Assembly (NCBI RefSeq): GCF_019417665.1 | Contig: NZ_DXUU01000018.1 | Coordinates: 1 to 51,148, forward strand | Source of the DNA: Ruminococcus sp. | GTDB lineage: Bacteria > Bacillota > Clostridia > Oscillospirales > Ruminococcaceae | Reading direction: 5' to 3' | DNA length: 51,148 nucleotides | Shown: positions 18,703 through 26,444 of the stretch, piece after piece | Layout of the letters: every line of letters begins with the position of its first letter | Numbering within the stretch: position 1 is the stretch's first letter | Translations under genes and position numbers: made by a program | The notes under the pieces: generated by a model | What the model was told of the DNA's origin: nothing | What the model saw: only the letters and a program-made list of their open reading frames with translations | Databases searched by the model: none

Positions 18703-19332
18703 ATGAAACCAAAATCCCCGAAGTCCAAATCTTCCAGGCGCACCCTTTATGTACTGCTCCCCTTTATACTGCCCCTCTGTCTCATTGGCATGGGTATTCT
18801 GCTATTGGTCAACGAAGGCCTATTCAACAAGATCTTCTTGTCCTTTGGCATTCTGATCGCACTCATTGGTCTCATTGAAGTGGTCATTTACGCATCCCGC
18901 CGCAAATTTGAGGTACAGACACAATATCTTGTGACCGGCATAATACTTATGGTGATCGGTGCCATTCTGATCATCGTGCCCTTTACGGTAAATACACTGA
19001 TCCCCATACTTATCGGCATCTGCATTCTGGCAAGCGGCATTTCCGGCGCAGTGAACACTATGACCTTCCGCAAGGAAAACTCCAGCGTGCTCATTCCCAT
19101 GATCTTTGCCATCACAAACTGCCTGCTGGGCGTGTTCATCCTCATCTATGTGCTGTTTGTGAACCAGAATGCCGGCTGGAATATCATCGGTATCCTGATG
19201 ATCATCAGCGGTGTTCTGCGCATGGTCAACGAAGTACTTGCTCGGATCTCTGTGCCAAAATCTTCCGCCGCTGTGGTGGAAACGGTCTGCACAGACACTG
19301 CCGATAAGGCGAATTCTACAGAAGAACAGTGA
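18703..19332 (+). CDS. DUF308 (HdeD-like) membrane protein
   Basis: This 209-residue integral membrane protein has six predicted hydrophobic helices arranged as repeated pairs (LPLCLIGMGILLLVNEG, GIILMVIGAILIIVPF, GICILASGISGAVNT, IIGILMIISGVLRMVNEV), the pattern of DUF308/HdeD proteins. The charged N-terminus (MKPKSPKSK) and Ser/Thr-rich tail are probably cytoplasmic. AAAGGAG precedes the ATG at 18703; an in-frame ATG at 18685 has no site. The role of the family in Gram-positives is not known. It sits 54 bp after the TgpA-like gene and may belong to the same transcript. Confidence 0.8.
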   Translation: MKPKSPKSKSSRRTLYVLLPFILPLCLIGMGILLLVNEGLFNKIFLSFGILIALIGLIEVVIYASRRKFEVQTQYLVTGIILMVIGAILIIVPFTVNTLIPILIGICILASGISGAVNTMTFRKENSSVLIPMIFAITNCLLGVFILIYVLFVNQNAGWNIIGILMIISGVLRMVNEVLARISVPKSSAAVVETVCTDTADKANSTEEQ

Positions 19333-19345
19333 GGAATCATTGAAT

Positions 19346-20122
19346 ATGATCGCAAATTATCACACGCATACTGCCCGATGTCAGCACGCATGGGGCGAAG
19401 ATAAAGAATATGTGGAACAGGCAATCGCTTCCGGCATGAAAGTGCTTGGATTTTCGGATCATTGTCCCTGGGTATTCCCGGAGGGATATGTTTCACGCAC
19501 CCGTATGTTCCCGGAACAGCTGGATGATTATTTTTATTCTATGGAAGATCTGAAACGGGAATATGCAAAGGATATCACCATTTATGCTGGATTTGAGGCA
19601 GAGTATATCCCAGAACTGATGGAAGATCAGGAAAAGCTTCTGGAGGGCTATCCCATCGACTATATGATCCTGGGGCAGCATTTCACAGCCAACGAAATGA
19701 TTGCGCCGTACACGGGATTTCCTACGGATTCCAAGGCAGAACTGAAAAAATATGTGGACACGGTCATTGCTGGTATGGAAACGGGAAAATACGCCTATGT
19801 GGCGCACCCGGATCTTTTCCACTTCACTGGTCCGGATGAGGTGTACGAGGAATATTTCCTCAAGCTGTGTCAGTATCTGAAAGCCCATGACATCCCCGTG
19901 GAGATCAATCTGCTGGGCGTAGTGGAAAACCGGCACTACACCTCAGAGCGATTCCTGAAAATTGCCAAGAAAGCCGGAAATTCCGTGATTATCGGCTGCG
20001 ATGCCCATACACCGGATCGGCTTTCCAATGCGGATTATATCGTTGCTTGCCGGAAGATGGCGAAAAAGTTTGAATTGCCGATCGTGGATTTCTTACCGGG
20101 ATTGGGCGTAATTGAGCGATAA
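19346..20122 (+). CDS. HisK-type PHP histidinol-phosphatase family protein
   Basis: This 258-residue PHP protein resembles HisK (monofunctional histidinol-phosphatase of Firmicutes), which dephosphorylates histidinol phosphate. It has the metal-binding motifs NYHTHT (4-9), FSDHCPW, a middle AEYIPEL, AHPDLFHF and a C-terminal GCDAHTPD. The start at 19346 is chosen because a GAGGAA lies about 9 bases upstream and the HxH motif must be close to the N-terminus. No other his genes are present, so a different phosphoester substrate is possible. Confidence 0.82.
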   Translation: MIANYHTHTARCQHAWGEDKEYVEQAIASGMKVLGFSDHCPWVFPEGYVSRTRMFPEQLDDYFYSMEDLKREYAKDITIYAGFEAEYIPELMEDQEKLLEGYPIDYMILGQHFTANEMIAPYTGFPTDSKAELKKYVDTVIAGMETGKYAYVAHPDLFHFTGPDEVYEEYFLKLCQYLKAHDIPVEINLLGVVENRHYTSERFLKIAKKAGNSVIIGCDAHTPDRLSNADYIVACRKMAKKFELPIVDFLPGLGVIER

Positions 20123-20135
20123 TCAAAATTTTTTC

Positions 20136-20164
20136 TTGACAGCCGCACTTATCTGTGGTATAAT
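20136..20164 (+). promoter_or_regulatory. Sigma-A promoter of thi operon
   Basis: Consensus TTGACA (20136-20141) and TATAAT (20159-20164) are separated by 17 bp, starting 13 bp after the previous stop codon. Confidence 0.88.
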
Positions 20165-20186
20165 AAAAAAGAACTGAAAAAGCGTA

Positions 20187-20226
20187 AGAAAATGGGGTGC
20201 ACCACCACGGGTGCAGCCCATTTTCT
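20187..20226 (+). promoter_or_regulatory. Long hairpin in thi operon leader
   Basis: A 40-base near-perfect stem-loop: a 10 bp outer stem (AGAAAATGGG with CCCATTTTCT), one G-G mismatch, a 6 bp inner stem (TGCACC/GGTGCA) and a 6-base loop. It starts about 20 bases after the expected transcription start and precedes an intrinsic terminator. I could not find TPP-riboswitch consensus pieces (CTGAGA, or the ACCTGATCTGG region) in the leader. Confidence 0.7.
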
Positions 20227-20232
20227 GTCTAT

Positions 20233-20255
20233 ATGCCAAAAATACGGCATTTTTT
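20233..20255 (+). terminator. Putative intrinsic terminator inside thi leader
   Basis: ATGCC (20233-20237) pairs with GGCAT (20246-20250) around an A-rich loop and runs into six T residues, 63 bases before thiS. The stem is short, so strength is uncertain. Its place suggests attenuation control. Confidence 0.5.
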
Positions 20256-20321
20256 CAGATCCGGCGATGGAATTTAACGACATTTCACGCCGTTTATTCA
20301 CAATTCGAAGGAGGATATATG

Positions 20322-20516
20322 ATGCACGTGAACGGAAAAGAGTTCTCCCTGAATAACCCTCAGACGCTGCTGGAATTTTTACAGAAACAGGGATATCAGA
20401 TACAGCGGATCGCAATAGAGCGAAACGGTGAAATCGTTCCCAAAGCAGACTATGCAACGATACAGCTCAGCGACAGTGATGTCATTGAAGTGGTCGCATT
20501 TATGGGAGGAGGCTGA
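20322..20516 (+). CDS. thiS: Sulfur carrier protein ThiS
   Basis: This 64-residue protein is ThiS, the ubiquitin-like sulfur carrier for thiazole synthesis. It shows HVNGKEFSLN at the start, a beta-grasp pattern and the C-terminal GGG (FMGGG) needed for adenylation and thiocarboxylation. Two adjacent ATGs exist (20319 and 20322); AAGGAGG at 20308-20314 is 7 bases from the second, which I chose. The activating enzyme ThiF is not in this operon, so it must be elsewhere or replaced. First gene of the thi operon. Confidence 0.92.
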   Translation: MHVNGKEFSLNNPQTLLEFLQKQGYQIQRIAIERNGEIVPKADYATIQLSDSDVIEVVAFMGGG

Positions 20517-20520
20517 TAAT

Positions 20521-20898
20521 ATGCAGATCCAGAAAAAAACACTATGGCTTTTGCGTATCGTTGGATGTGTCCCCATGCTCAGCAATATAGTATGGATCGT
20601 GCTGGTTATTTTTTACCTCTGCAAAGGTACGGACAACATAGCATGCAGGCTGAAACACATTGCCATCGCCGCTCTGCCACCCATAACATTGTATCTGATC
20701 TGGTCGTTTTTTCTTCTGCCAAATCTGCCCACACTGCCCTATTTTATTGGCAGATATGCAGATCCCATTCTATTTTATTGCGTACCACTTCTTGCAAATC
20801 AGGTTTTGCTGCACTTTATGTTTCGAAAGCAGGATTCCGATTGTACTGAGACAAATAATATAACGAAAGGTGATTCTTATGCAGACAATACAAAATGA
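20521..20898 (+). CDS. Small membrane protein of unknown function in thi operon
   Basis: I do not recognise a family for this 125-residue protein. It has four hydrophobic segments (around RIVGCVPMLSNIVWIVLVIFYL, HIAIAALPPITLYLIWSFFLL, the YADPILFYCVPLLANQVLL region) and a polar tail rich in Asp, Asn and Thr. It starts 4 bp after thiS, whose final GGAGG codons act as its Shine-Dalgarno, and it overlaps thiG by 20 bp, so it is translationally embedded in the operon. A role in transport of a thiamin precursor is only a guess from position. Confidence 0.75.
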   Translation: MQIQKKTLWLLRIVGCVPMLSNIVWIVLVIFYLCKGTDNIACRLKHIAIAALPPITLYLIWSFFLLPNLPTLPYFIGRYADPILFYCVPLLANQVLLHFMFRKQDSDCTETNNITKGDSYADNTK

Positions 20899-21658
20899 TC
20901 CGCTGATCCTCGGCGGAAAAGAATTTCATTCCCGGTTTATTCTCGGTTCCGGAAAGTTTTCCCTCCAGCTCATCCGAGACGTTATGGAGTACGGCGGCAG
21001 CGAAATTGCTACTATTGCTCTGCGGCGTGCCAATGCCGACAGCCCGGAGAATATTCTGGACTTTCTTCCGGAGCATCTGACACTGCTGCCCAATACTTCC
21101 GGCGCCAGAAATGCCGAAGAAGCTGTCCGTATTGCACGGCTGTCCCGTGAACTGGGCTGCGGTGATTTTGTCAAGATCGAAGTGATTCCCGATGCAAAAT
21201 ACCTCCTGCCGGACAATACGGAGACCATCCGTGCCACAGAGATCCTGGCAAAAGAGGGTTTCCACGTACTGCCCTATATGTATCCGGACTTAATCGCTGC
21301 ACGCCGCCTTGCCGACGCAGGTGCAGCTGCCATTATGCCGCTGGGTGCGCCCATCGGCAGTAACAAAGGTCTGCGCACCAAGGATTTCATCCAGATTCTC
21401 ATTGATGAAATCGACCTGCCCATTATTGTAGACGCCGGCATCGGTGCCCCCTCTCAGGCATGTGAAGCCATGGAAATGGGTGCTGCTGCGGTAATGGCAA
21501 ATACTGCTGTGGCAACGGCAGACAACTGTCCCATGATGGCACATGCTTTCAAGCTCGCCATTGAAGCCGGACGAACAGCCTATCTGGCAAAGCTGGGACG
21601 TGTGCTGGATTCCGGCGCCGAGGCATCCAGTCCTTTGACCGGATTTTTGCAGGACTGA
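20879..21658 (+). CDS. thiG: Thiazole synthase
   Basis: This 259-residue TIM-barrel enzyme makes the thiazole phosphate of thiamin from deoxyxylulose 5-phosphate, dehydroglycine and ThiS thiocarboxylate. Characteristic blocks are RFILGSGKF, the Schiff-base lysine region FVKIEVIPD, MPLGAPIGSNKGL and VDAGIGAPSQACEAMEMGAAAVMANTA (phosphate site). The ATG at 20879 is preceded by AAAGGTG; an in-frame GTG lies three codons earlier. It forms a complex with ThiH, encoded next. Confidence 0.95.
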   Translation: MQTIQNDPLILGGKEFHSRFILGSGKFSLQLIRDVMEYGGSEIATIALRRANADSPENILDFLPEHLTLLPNTSGARNAEEAVRIARLSRELGCGDFVKIEVIPDAKYLLPDNTETIRATEILAKEGFHVLPYMYPDLIAARRLADAGAAAIMPLGAPIGSNKGLRTKDFIQILIDEIDLPIIVDAGIGAPSQACEAMEMGAAAVMANTAVATADNCPMMAHAFKLAIEAGRTAYLAKLGRVLDSGAEASSPLTGFLQD

Positions 21659-21674
21659 GAAAGGAGCTGTTTTC

Positions 21675-22844
21675 ATGCGAAATATCTATGACCCTATGGA
21701 ATTTCAGCCAGGTATGCAGCAGATCCAATCGGATATTTTCGACCGGGTCATCCAGGCACGGGAGCACTATCAGCCGACATCCTATACCGCTGGAGATGTC
21801 CAGGCTGCACTCCGCAAGGATGCCCTTTCTTTTGAAGATTTTGCAGCACTGCTCTCTCCAGCGGCAGAACCCTTTCTGGAACAAATGGCACAGCGTGCCA
21901 AAGCAGAACGAGAAAAGCATTTCGGCAACAATGTGCTCCTGTTCACACCTCTGTATATTTCCAACTACTGTGAAAATCAGTGCGTTTACTGCGGCTTCAA
22001 CTGCAAAAATCCCATTACTCGCTGTAAGCTGAATGCAGAAGAGATTGAGACCGAAATGCAGGCGATCGCCAGAACCGGTATGCGTGAAGTGTTGCTTCTG
22101 ACCGGGGAAAGCCGCAGTGTTTCTGGTCCGGAATATATTGCAGAAGCTGTCAGAATTGCAAAAAAATATTTCTCCACCATCGGGCTGGAGGTCTATCCCA
22201 TGAATGCGGATGAATATGACATGCTCCGTCAGGCTGGTGCGGATTTTGTAACAGTTTTCCAGGAGACATACGATCTGGAACGCTATGGTGAAATGCACCC
22301 TGCCGGTGCAAAACGCTGTTTTCCATACCGTGTCTCTGCGCAGGAGCGTGCGCTGATGGGTGGTATGCGTGGTGTAGGCTTTGGCGTTCTGCTGGGGCTG
22401 GCGGATTTCCGCAAAGATATGTTTGCCGCCGGTGTCCATGCAGCAATGCTGCAAAAAAAATATCCTCATGCTGAAATTGCACTGTCGTTTCCACGACTCC
22501 GCCCTTATAAAAACCATGAGGAAACCAATCCCCACGATGTTCACGAAACCCAGCTGCTGCAAATGATGCTGGCGTGTCGGATCTTCCTGCCCTTTGCCAG
22601 CTTTACCATTTCCACCCGGGAACGTGCCGGATTCCGTGATCATGTACTGCCACTGGCTGCCACGAAGATTTCCGCTGGCGTCAATGTGGGAATTGGCGGT
22701 CACAATGACGAAGGAGAGCAAAAGGGTGATGCACAGTTTGAAATCTCCGATCCGCGTACCCTGGAAGAGATTCACGACGCCATTCTTGCCCAAGGGATGC
22801 AGCCAGTCTACACTGACTACATCAACACAAATACACTATGCTGA
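21675..22844 (+). CDS. thiH: 2-iminoacetate synthase (radical SAM tyrosine lyase)
   Basis: This 389-residue protein is ThiH, which cleaves tyrosine to dehydroglycine for thiazole formation in anaerobes. The radical SAM cluster motif is C99-x3-C103-x2-C106 (NYCENQCVYCGF), preceded by FTPLYISN. Typical later segments include VLLLTGESR and LSFPRLRPY. AAGGAG precedes the ATG. The oxygen-sensitive ThiH rather than ThiO matches an anaerobic host. The stop overlaps the start of the next gene by 7 bp. Confidence 0.95.
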   Translation: MRNIYDPMEFQPGMQQIQSDIFDRVIQAREHYQPTSYTAGDVQAALRKDALSFEDFAALLSPAAEPFLEQMAQRAKAEREKHFGNNVLLFTPLYISNYCENQCVYCGFNCKNPITRCKLNAEEIETEMQAIARTGMREVLLLTGESRSVSGPEYIAEAVRIAKKYFSTIGLEVYPMNADEYDMLRQAGADFVTVFQETYDLERYGEMHPAGAKRCFPYRVSAQERALMGGMRGVGFGVLLGLADFRKDMFAAGVHAAMLQKKYPHAEIALSFPRLRPYKNHEETNPHDVHETQLLQMMLACRIFLPFASFTISTRERAGFRDHVLPLAATKISAGVNVGIGGHNDEGEQKGDAQFEISDPRTLEEIHDAILAQGMQPVYTDYINTNTLC

Positions 22845-23428
22845 TCTGTGTGACAAACCGGCGGCTCTGTCCAGATGACTTTTTCCAGCGAATCGAACGG
22901 ATCACAACCGCCGGTACAGATGCAATTCTCCTCCGAGAAAAAGATCTGCCTGAGCCGGAATACGCTGACATGGCGATCCGCTGCCGGAAAACCTGCGAGA
23001 AATATGGGGTAACACTACTCCTGAACACCTTTGTGCAGACGGCGATACAGCTGCATCTGCCTGTGCAATTGCCAGTGAGAACGCTATTGGAGCTGCCCTG
23101 CATTATCTGGCAACATCTGCCAGCAGTTGGTGCATCGGTGCACAGCCGGGAAGAAGCGGTACAGGCTCAGGCACACGGGGCAGATTGGCTCATTGCTGGG
23201 CATATCTTCCCCACCGCCTGCAAAGCAGATCTGCCGCCCAGGGGGCTGACATTTCTCCGGGATATCTGCCAGAGTGTGACCATTCCAGTCTATGCCATCG
23301 GCGGTATTACGGCAGACAAGCAGGATGTAGTACGTCAGGCAGGTGCTGCCGGATGCTGTGTGATGTCGGAGTGGATGCAGTGCGACAGTCCGGAAGATAC
23401 CATTTCTGTCTGGAAACAAAATCTATGA
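22838..23428 (+). CDS. thiE: Thiamine phosphate synthase / TenI-family protein
   Basis: This 196-residue TIM-barrel protein belongs to the ThiE/TenI family. Blocks visible are LICVTNRRLC at the N-terminus, DAILLREKDL, GASVHSREEAVQAQAHGADWLIAGHIFPT, and VYAIGGITADK. Classical ThiE joins thiazole and pyrimidine phosphates; TenI is the thiazole tautomerase. The GHIFPT and PPRGL segments are closer to TenI, while many clostridia have a single member, so assignment is open. The ATG lies inside the end of thiH. Confidence 0.82.
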   Translation: MLICVTNRRLCPDDFFQRIERITTAGTDAILLREKDLPEPEYADMAIRCRKTCEKYGVTLLLNTFVQTAIQLHLPVQLPVRTLLELPCIIWQHLPAVGASVHSREEAVQAQAHGADWLIAGHIFPTACKADLPPRGLTFLRDICQSVTIPVYAIGGITADKQDVVRQAGAAGCCVMSEWMQCDSPEDTISVWKQNL

Positions 23429-23496
23429 AAGAAACAGGAAAACCGTTATGATCGGTATTTCCATAACAAATTAACCAATGGCGAGAGGCTTCTGAT

Positions 23497-24165
23497 ATGA
23501 ATAAAAATAGAATCGAACTGACAAAACGCTATACCTTATTTATCGTCAGTCTGTTTTTCAGTGCATTGGGTGTGGCAATCACAAAAAAAGGAGAACTTGG
23601 GGTATCTCCCATCTCCTCGGTCGCAAATGTCATGAGCTTTCAATTCCCGCAACTGTCTCTTGGCAGCTGGCTGATCATCTGGAACTGTATGCTGATCCTT
23701 GGACAGATCCTGCTGCTGCGGAAAAAATTTCAATGGATCCAACTGCTGCAAGTGCCCCTGTCATTTCTGTTCGGCTGGTTCACAGATTTCGGAACTTGGA
23801 TGCTGTCCTTTTTTGAACCGAACCACTATCTGCTGCGTCTTGGACTCGTTCTCGCCGGAACAGTTGTGCTTGGCTTCGGGATTTCCCTTGCGGTCATCGC
23901 AAATGTGATCATGAATTCCGGAGAAGCCTTTGTGAAGGCAATCTCGGATACCATTCACAAGGAATTCGGCAATGTCAAGATTGTCTTTGACATCAGCTGT
24001 GTGATACTGGCAGTGATACTTTCCTTCCTGTTCTTCCGTACTCTTGTGGGCACACGGGAAGGCACGGTCATTGCGGCGCTATGTACTGGATTTGTGGTAA
24101 AATTCTTCAATGGGCTGCTGCGAAAGCCAATGGAAAAACTGCTGACTGCAAAAACTGAAAAATAA
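23497..24165 (+). CDS. YczE/YyaS-like (DUF6198) membrane protein
   Basis: This 222-residue membrane protein has about five hydrophobic helices and the YczE-like N-terminal pattern with GVAITKKGELGVSPISSVANV and later VIANVIMNSGEAFVKAIS. Related proteins are membrane proteins of unknown or suspected transport function. It follows the thiE/tenI-like gene by 68 bp in the same direction and shares the downstream terminator, so it may be co-transcribed with the thi genes. Confidence 0.8.
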   Translation: MNKNRIELTKRYTLFIVSLFFSALGVAITKKGELGVSPISSVANVMSFQFPQLSLGSWLIIWNCMLILGQILLLRKKFQWIQLLQVPLSFLFGWFTDFGTWMLSFFEPNHYLLRLGLVLAGTVVLGFGISLAVIANVIMNSGEAFVKAISDTIHKEFGNVKIVFDISCVILAVILSFLFFRTLVGTREGTVIAALCTGFVVKFFNGLLRKPMEKLLTAKTEK

Positions 24166-24168
24166 TAT

Positions 24169-24208
24169 AAAAACCTGTCTTATGGAAGTTCCACAAAGAC
24201 AGGTTTTT
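24169..24208. terminator. Bidirectional intrinsic terminator
   Basis: A 12 bp stem (AAAACCTGTCTT with AAGACAGGTTTT) is flanked by A and T runs and lies between converging genes: the YczE-like gene on plus and the small clpX-linked gene on minus. Confidence 0.9.
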
Positions 24209-24213
24209 CGCAT

Positions 24214-24375
24214 TTATTCAGCTGCACTCGGTTCGCTCTGTTCCGATTGCAGTTCTTCCGTGAAAGCGTCGATCAGCTGAATGGCATGTTCTGTTTCGCC
24301 GCATTCCAACAAAATTTTCAGGGAATCCAGCATGAAACGGACATTTTTGACATCCATCATACCCTGCTCAGCCAT
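24214..24375 (-). CDS. 53-residue protein translationally coupled to clpX
   Basis: This short ORF is acidic: it reads MAEQGMMDVKNV, then RFMLDSLKILL and CGETEHAIQLID, and ends with a Glu/Ser-rich tail. Its ATG overlaps the clpX stop by one base (TGATG), with GAGGTG as Shine-Dalgarno 7 bases upstream, and a strong terminator begins just after its own stop. These signs support a real gene. I recognise no family; it looks like one or two amphipathic helices. An accessory or adaptor for ClpXP is possible only by position. Confidence 0.65.
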   Translation of the reverse strand: MAEQGMMDVKNVRFMLDSLKILLECGETEHAIQLIDAFTEELQSEQSEPSAAE

Positions 24376-25673
24376 CAGGCACTCACCTCAACTGGCGGTA
24401 CATTTTCAATCTCGTTGCCTTCTGCATCATAGAATTTCGGACGTGCGGTTCCATTCACACAGTCCGCATCCACCACAATCGTCTTGACGTGCTCCACAGA
24501 CGGAGTGGTATACATGGTGTCCATAAGCGTACCTTCCATAATAGAGCGTAAACCACGGGCACCAGTTTTTCTGGAAATGGCTTCCTTTGCCACAGCCGCC
24601 ATCGCATCATCTGTCAGTTTCAGCTGAATATCATCAAAATCAAACAGCTTCTGATATTGCTTCACCAGTGCATTTTTCGGCTCAGTCAGAATGCGGATCA
24701 GTGCTTCTTCGTCCAAATCGTCCAGCGTTGTGATAACCGGCAGTCTGCCCACAAGTTCCGGCACCAGACCAAACTTCACCAGATCCTGCGGCGTTACCTG
24801 GCGGAAAATATTCACCAAATCCTTTTTCTGCTGTGCAATGGGTGCATCAAAGCCCAAAGATGCCGGCGTCATACGCTTCTGGATCAGCTTTTCCAGTCCA
24901 TCAAATGCACCGCCGCAAATAAACAGGATATTCCGGGTATCCACGTGAATAAACTCCTGGTTGGGGTGCTTTCTGCCACCCTGAGGCGGCACATTGGATA
25001 CAGTACCTTCGATGATCTTCAAAAGCGCCTGCTGCACGCCTTCGCCGCTGACATCTCTCGTCAAGGAAACATTTTCCGACTTCCGGGAGATCTTATCGAT
25101 CTCGTCGATGTAGATAATACCTCGCTCTGCGGCTTCTACGTCAAAATCTGCCGCCTGTAACAGACGCTGAAGCACATTCTCCACGTCATCGCCCACATAG
25201 CCAGCTTCGGTGATAGTCGTTGCATCGGCAATGGCAAAGGGAACGTCCAGGATCTTCGCCAGTGTCTGCGCCAGATACGTTTTTCCCACACCGGTGGGGC
25301 CCAACAGCAGAACATTGCTCTTTTGCAGTTCTACATCACGAGATTCCTCATCCTTAGACTGATTCAAGATGCGCTTATAATGGTTGTAAACAGAAACAGA
25401 AAGTGTAATTTTCGCCAGATCCTGACCAACCACATATTCATCCAATGTCTTTTTAATCTCAGCCGGTTTCAAGAGACGAATCTGTGCCGGCTGCTTTGCG
25501 GATTTTTTCTTTGACTTTGCAGCTGACGCCGGATTCACCGGACCGTACAGCATCTCATAGCAATATGTCACGCATTCGCTGCAAATATTGACATCTGCCG
25601 CAGAGATCATGCCTTCGACCATGTGCTCTGATTTACCGCAGAAGTTGCACCGTTTTTCCTTTTTCTCATCCAT
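24375..25673 (-). CDS. clpX: ATP-dependent Clp protease ATP-binding subunit ClpX
   Basis: This 432-residue protein is the ClpX unfoldase. The N-terminal zinc-binding domain has C9-x2-C12 and C31-x2-C34; the AAA+ module has Walker A GPTGVGKT (125-132), the pore loop GYVGDD, Walker B IIYIDEIDK and an arginine-finger segment ELVGRLP. It unfolds tagged substrates into ClpP, encoded 12 bp upstream. It is part of the tig-clpP-clpX order and is followed by a coupled 53-residue ORF. Confidence 0.97.
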   Translation of the reverse strand: MDEKKEKRCNFCGKSEHMVEGMISAADVNICSECVTYCYEMLYGPVNPASAAKSKKKSAKQPAQIRLLKPAEIKKTLDEYVVGQDLAKITLSVSVYNHYKRILNQSKDEESRDVELQKSNVLLLGPTGVGKTYLAQTLAKILDVPFAIADATTITEAGYVGDDVENVLQRLLQAADFDVEAAERGIIYIDEIDKISRKSENVSLTRDVSGEGVQQALLKIIEGTVSNVPPQGGRKHPNQEFIHVDTRNILFICGGAFDGLEKLIQKRMTPASLGFDAPIAQQKKDLVNIFRQVTPQDLVKFGLVPELVGRLPVITTLDDLDEEALIRILTEPKNALVKQYQKLFDFDDIQLKLTDDAMAAVAKEAISRKTGARGLRSIMEGTLMDTMYTTPSVEHVKTIVVDADCVNGTARPKFYDAEGNEIENVPPVEVSA

Positions 25674-25685
25674 GTTCGGTTCCCC

Positions 25686-26276
25686 TTATCTGTGTGCGAT
25701 CACCTTATCAATCAAACCATATTCCTTGGCCTCAGCCGCATACATATAGTTGTCACGCTCTGTATCCTGTTCAATGACCTCCAAAGGCTTTCCGGTATTC
25801 TCTGCGAGAATCTCGTTCATCTTCTGACGAACCCGTACCAGATGATCAGAAGCGATCTTGATATCTGTGCACTGACCGGACAGACCGCCGGAGATCAGCG
25901 GCTGGTGAATCATAATCTCACTATTGGGCAGAGCGATACGCTTTCCCTTTGCACCAGAGGACAGCAGGAATGCACCCATAGATGCTGCCATACCGATGCA
26001 GATAGTAGAAACATCACACTTGATATACTGCATAGTATCATAAATTGCCATGCCGGCAGTGATAGAACCGCCCGGACTGTTGATATACAAGGAGATATCC
26101 TTTTCGTTGTCCTGACCCTCCAGGTACAGAAGCTGTGCTACGACCAAGCTAGCCGTCGCATCGTTTACCTGGTCGGACAGCATAATGATACGGTCATTCA
26201 ACAAGCGCGAGAAAATATCGTAGGAACGTTCTCCGCGGCTGGTCTGTTCAACAACGTACGGTACTAAACTACTCAT
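25686..26276 (-). CDS. clpP: ATP-dependent Clp protease proteolytic subunit ClpP
   Basis: This 196-residue serine protease forms the proteolytic chamber for ClpX. The catalytic triad is visible as Ser99 (GMAASMGAFLL), His124 (MIHQPL) and Asp171 (EQDTERDNYM). The start at 26276 (MSSLVPYVVE) matches the usual N-terminus and has AAAGGATG upstream; a longer in-frame extension to 26336 is not needed. The gene is separated from tig by about 170 bp that include a perfect hairpin. Confidence 0.96.
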   Translation of the reverse strand: MSSLVPYVVEQTSRGERSYDIFSRLLNDRIIMLSDQVNDATASLVVAQLLYLEGQDNEKDISLYINSPGGSITAGMAIYDTMQYIKCDVSTICIGMAASMGAFLLSSGAKGKRIALPNSEIMIHQPLISGGLSGQCTDIKIASDHLVRVRQKMNEILAENTGKPLEVIEQDTERDNYMYAAEAKEYGLIDKVIAHR

Positions 26277-26376
26277 GTTTATCATCCTTTCTCCATACGG
26301 CTTCTGCCGCAGCTCTGGATTTGCACTCCAGGGCATTTCTGTTTTTCGTCATATTTCGAAAAAAGTGCAGATATCA

Positions 26377-26406
26377 CAGTGGGCGAACACTGCTGTTCGC
26401 CCACTG
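26377..26406. terminator. Perfect hairpin between tig and clpP
   Basis: A 13 bp perfect stem (CAGTGGGCGAACA with TGTTCGCCCACTG) with a 4-base loop lies between tig and clpP. No T-run follows on the minus strand, so it may be an mRNA processing or stabilising structure, or a partial terminator that sets the tig:clpP ratio. Confidence 0.5.
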
Positions 26407-26444
26407 CAAATGCCATTATCAAACGGCATCAAATACTTTGTTCA

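Noticed and set aside
20123..20318. TPP riboswitch for the thi operon
   Set aside because: Core THI-box sequence pieces were not found; only a hairpin and terminator are listed.
21549..22793. A 414-codon minus-strand frame
   Set aside because: Antisense to thiG/thiH, both recognised with motifs.
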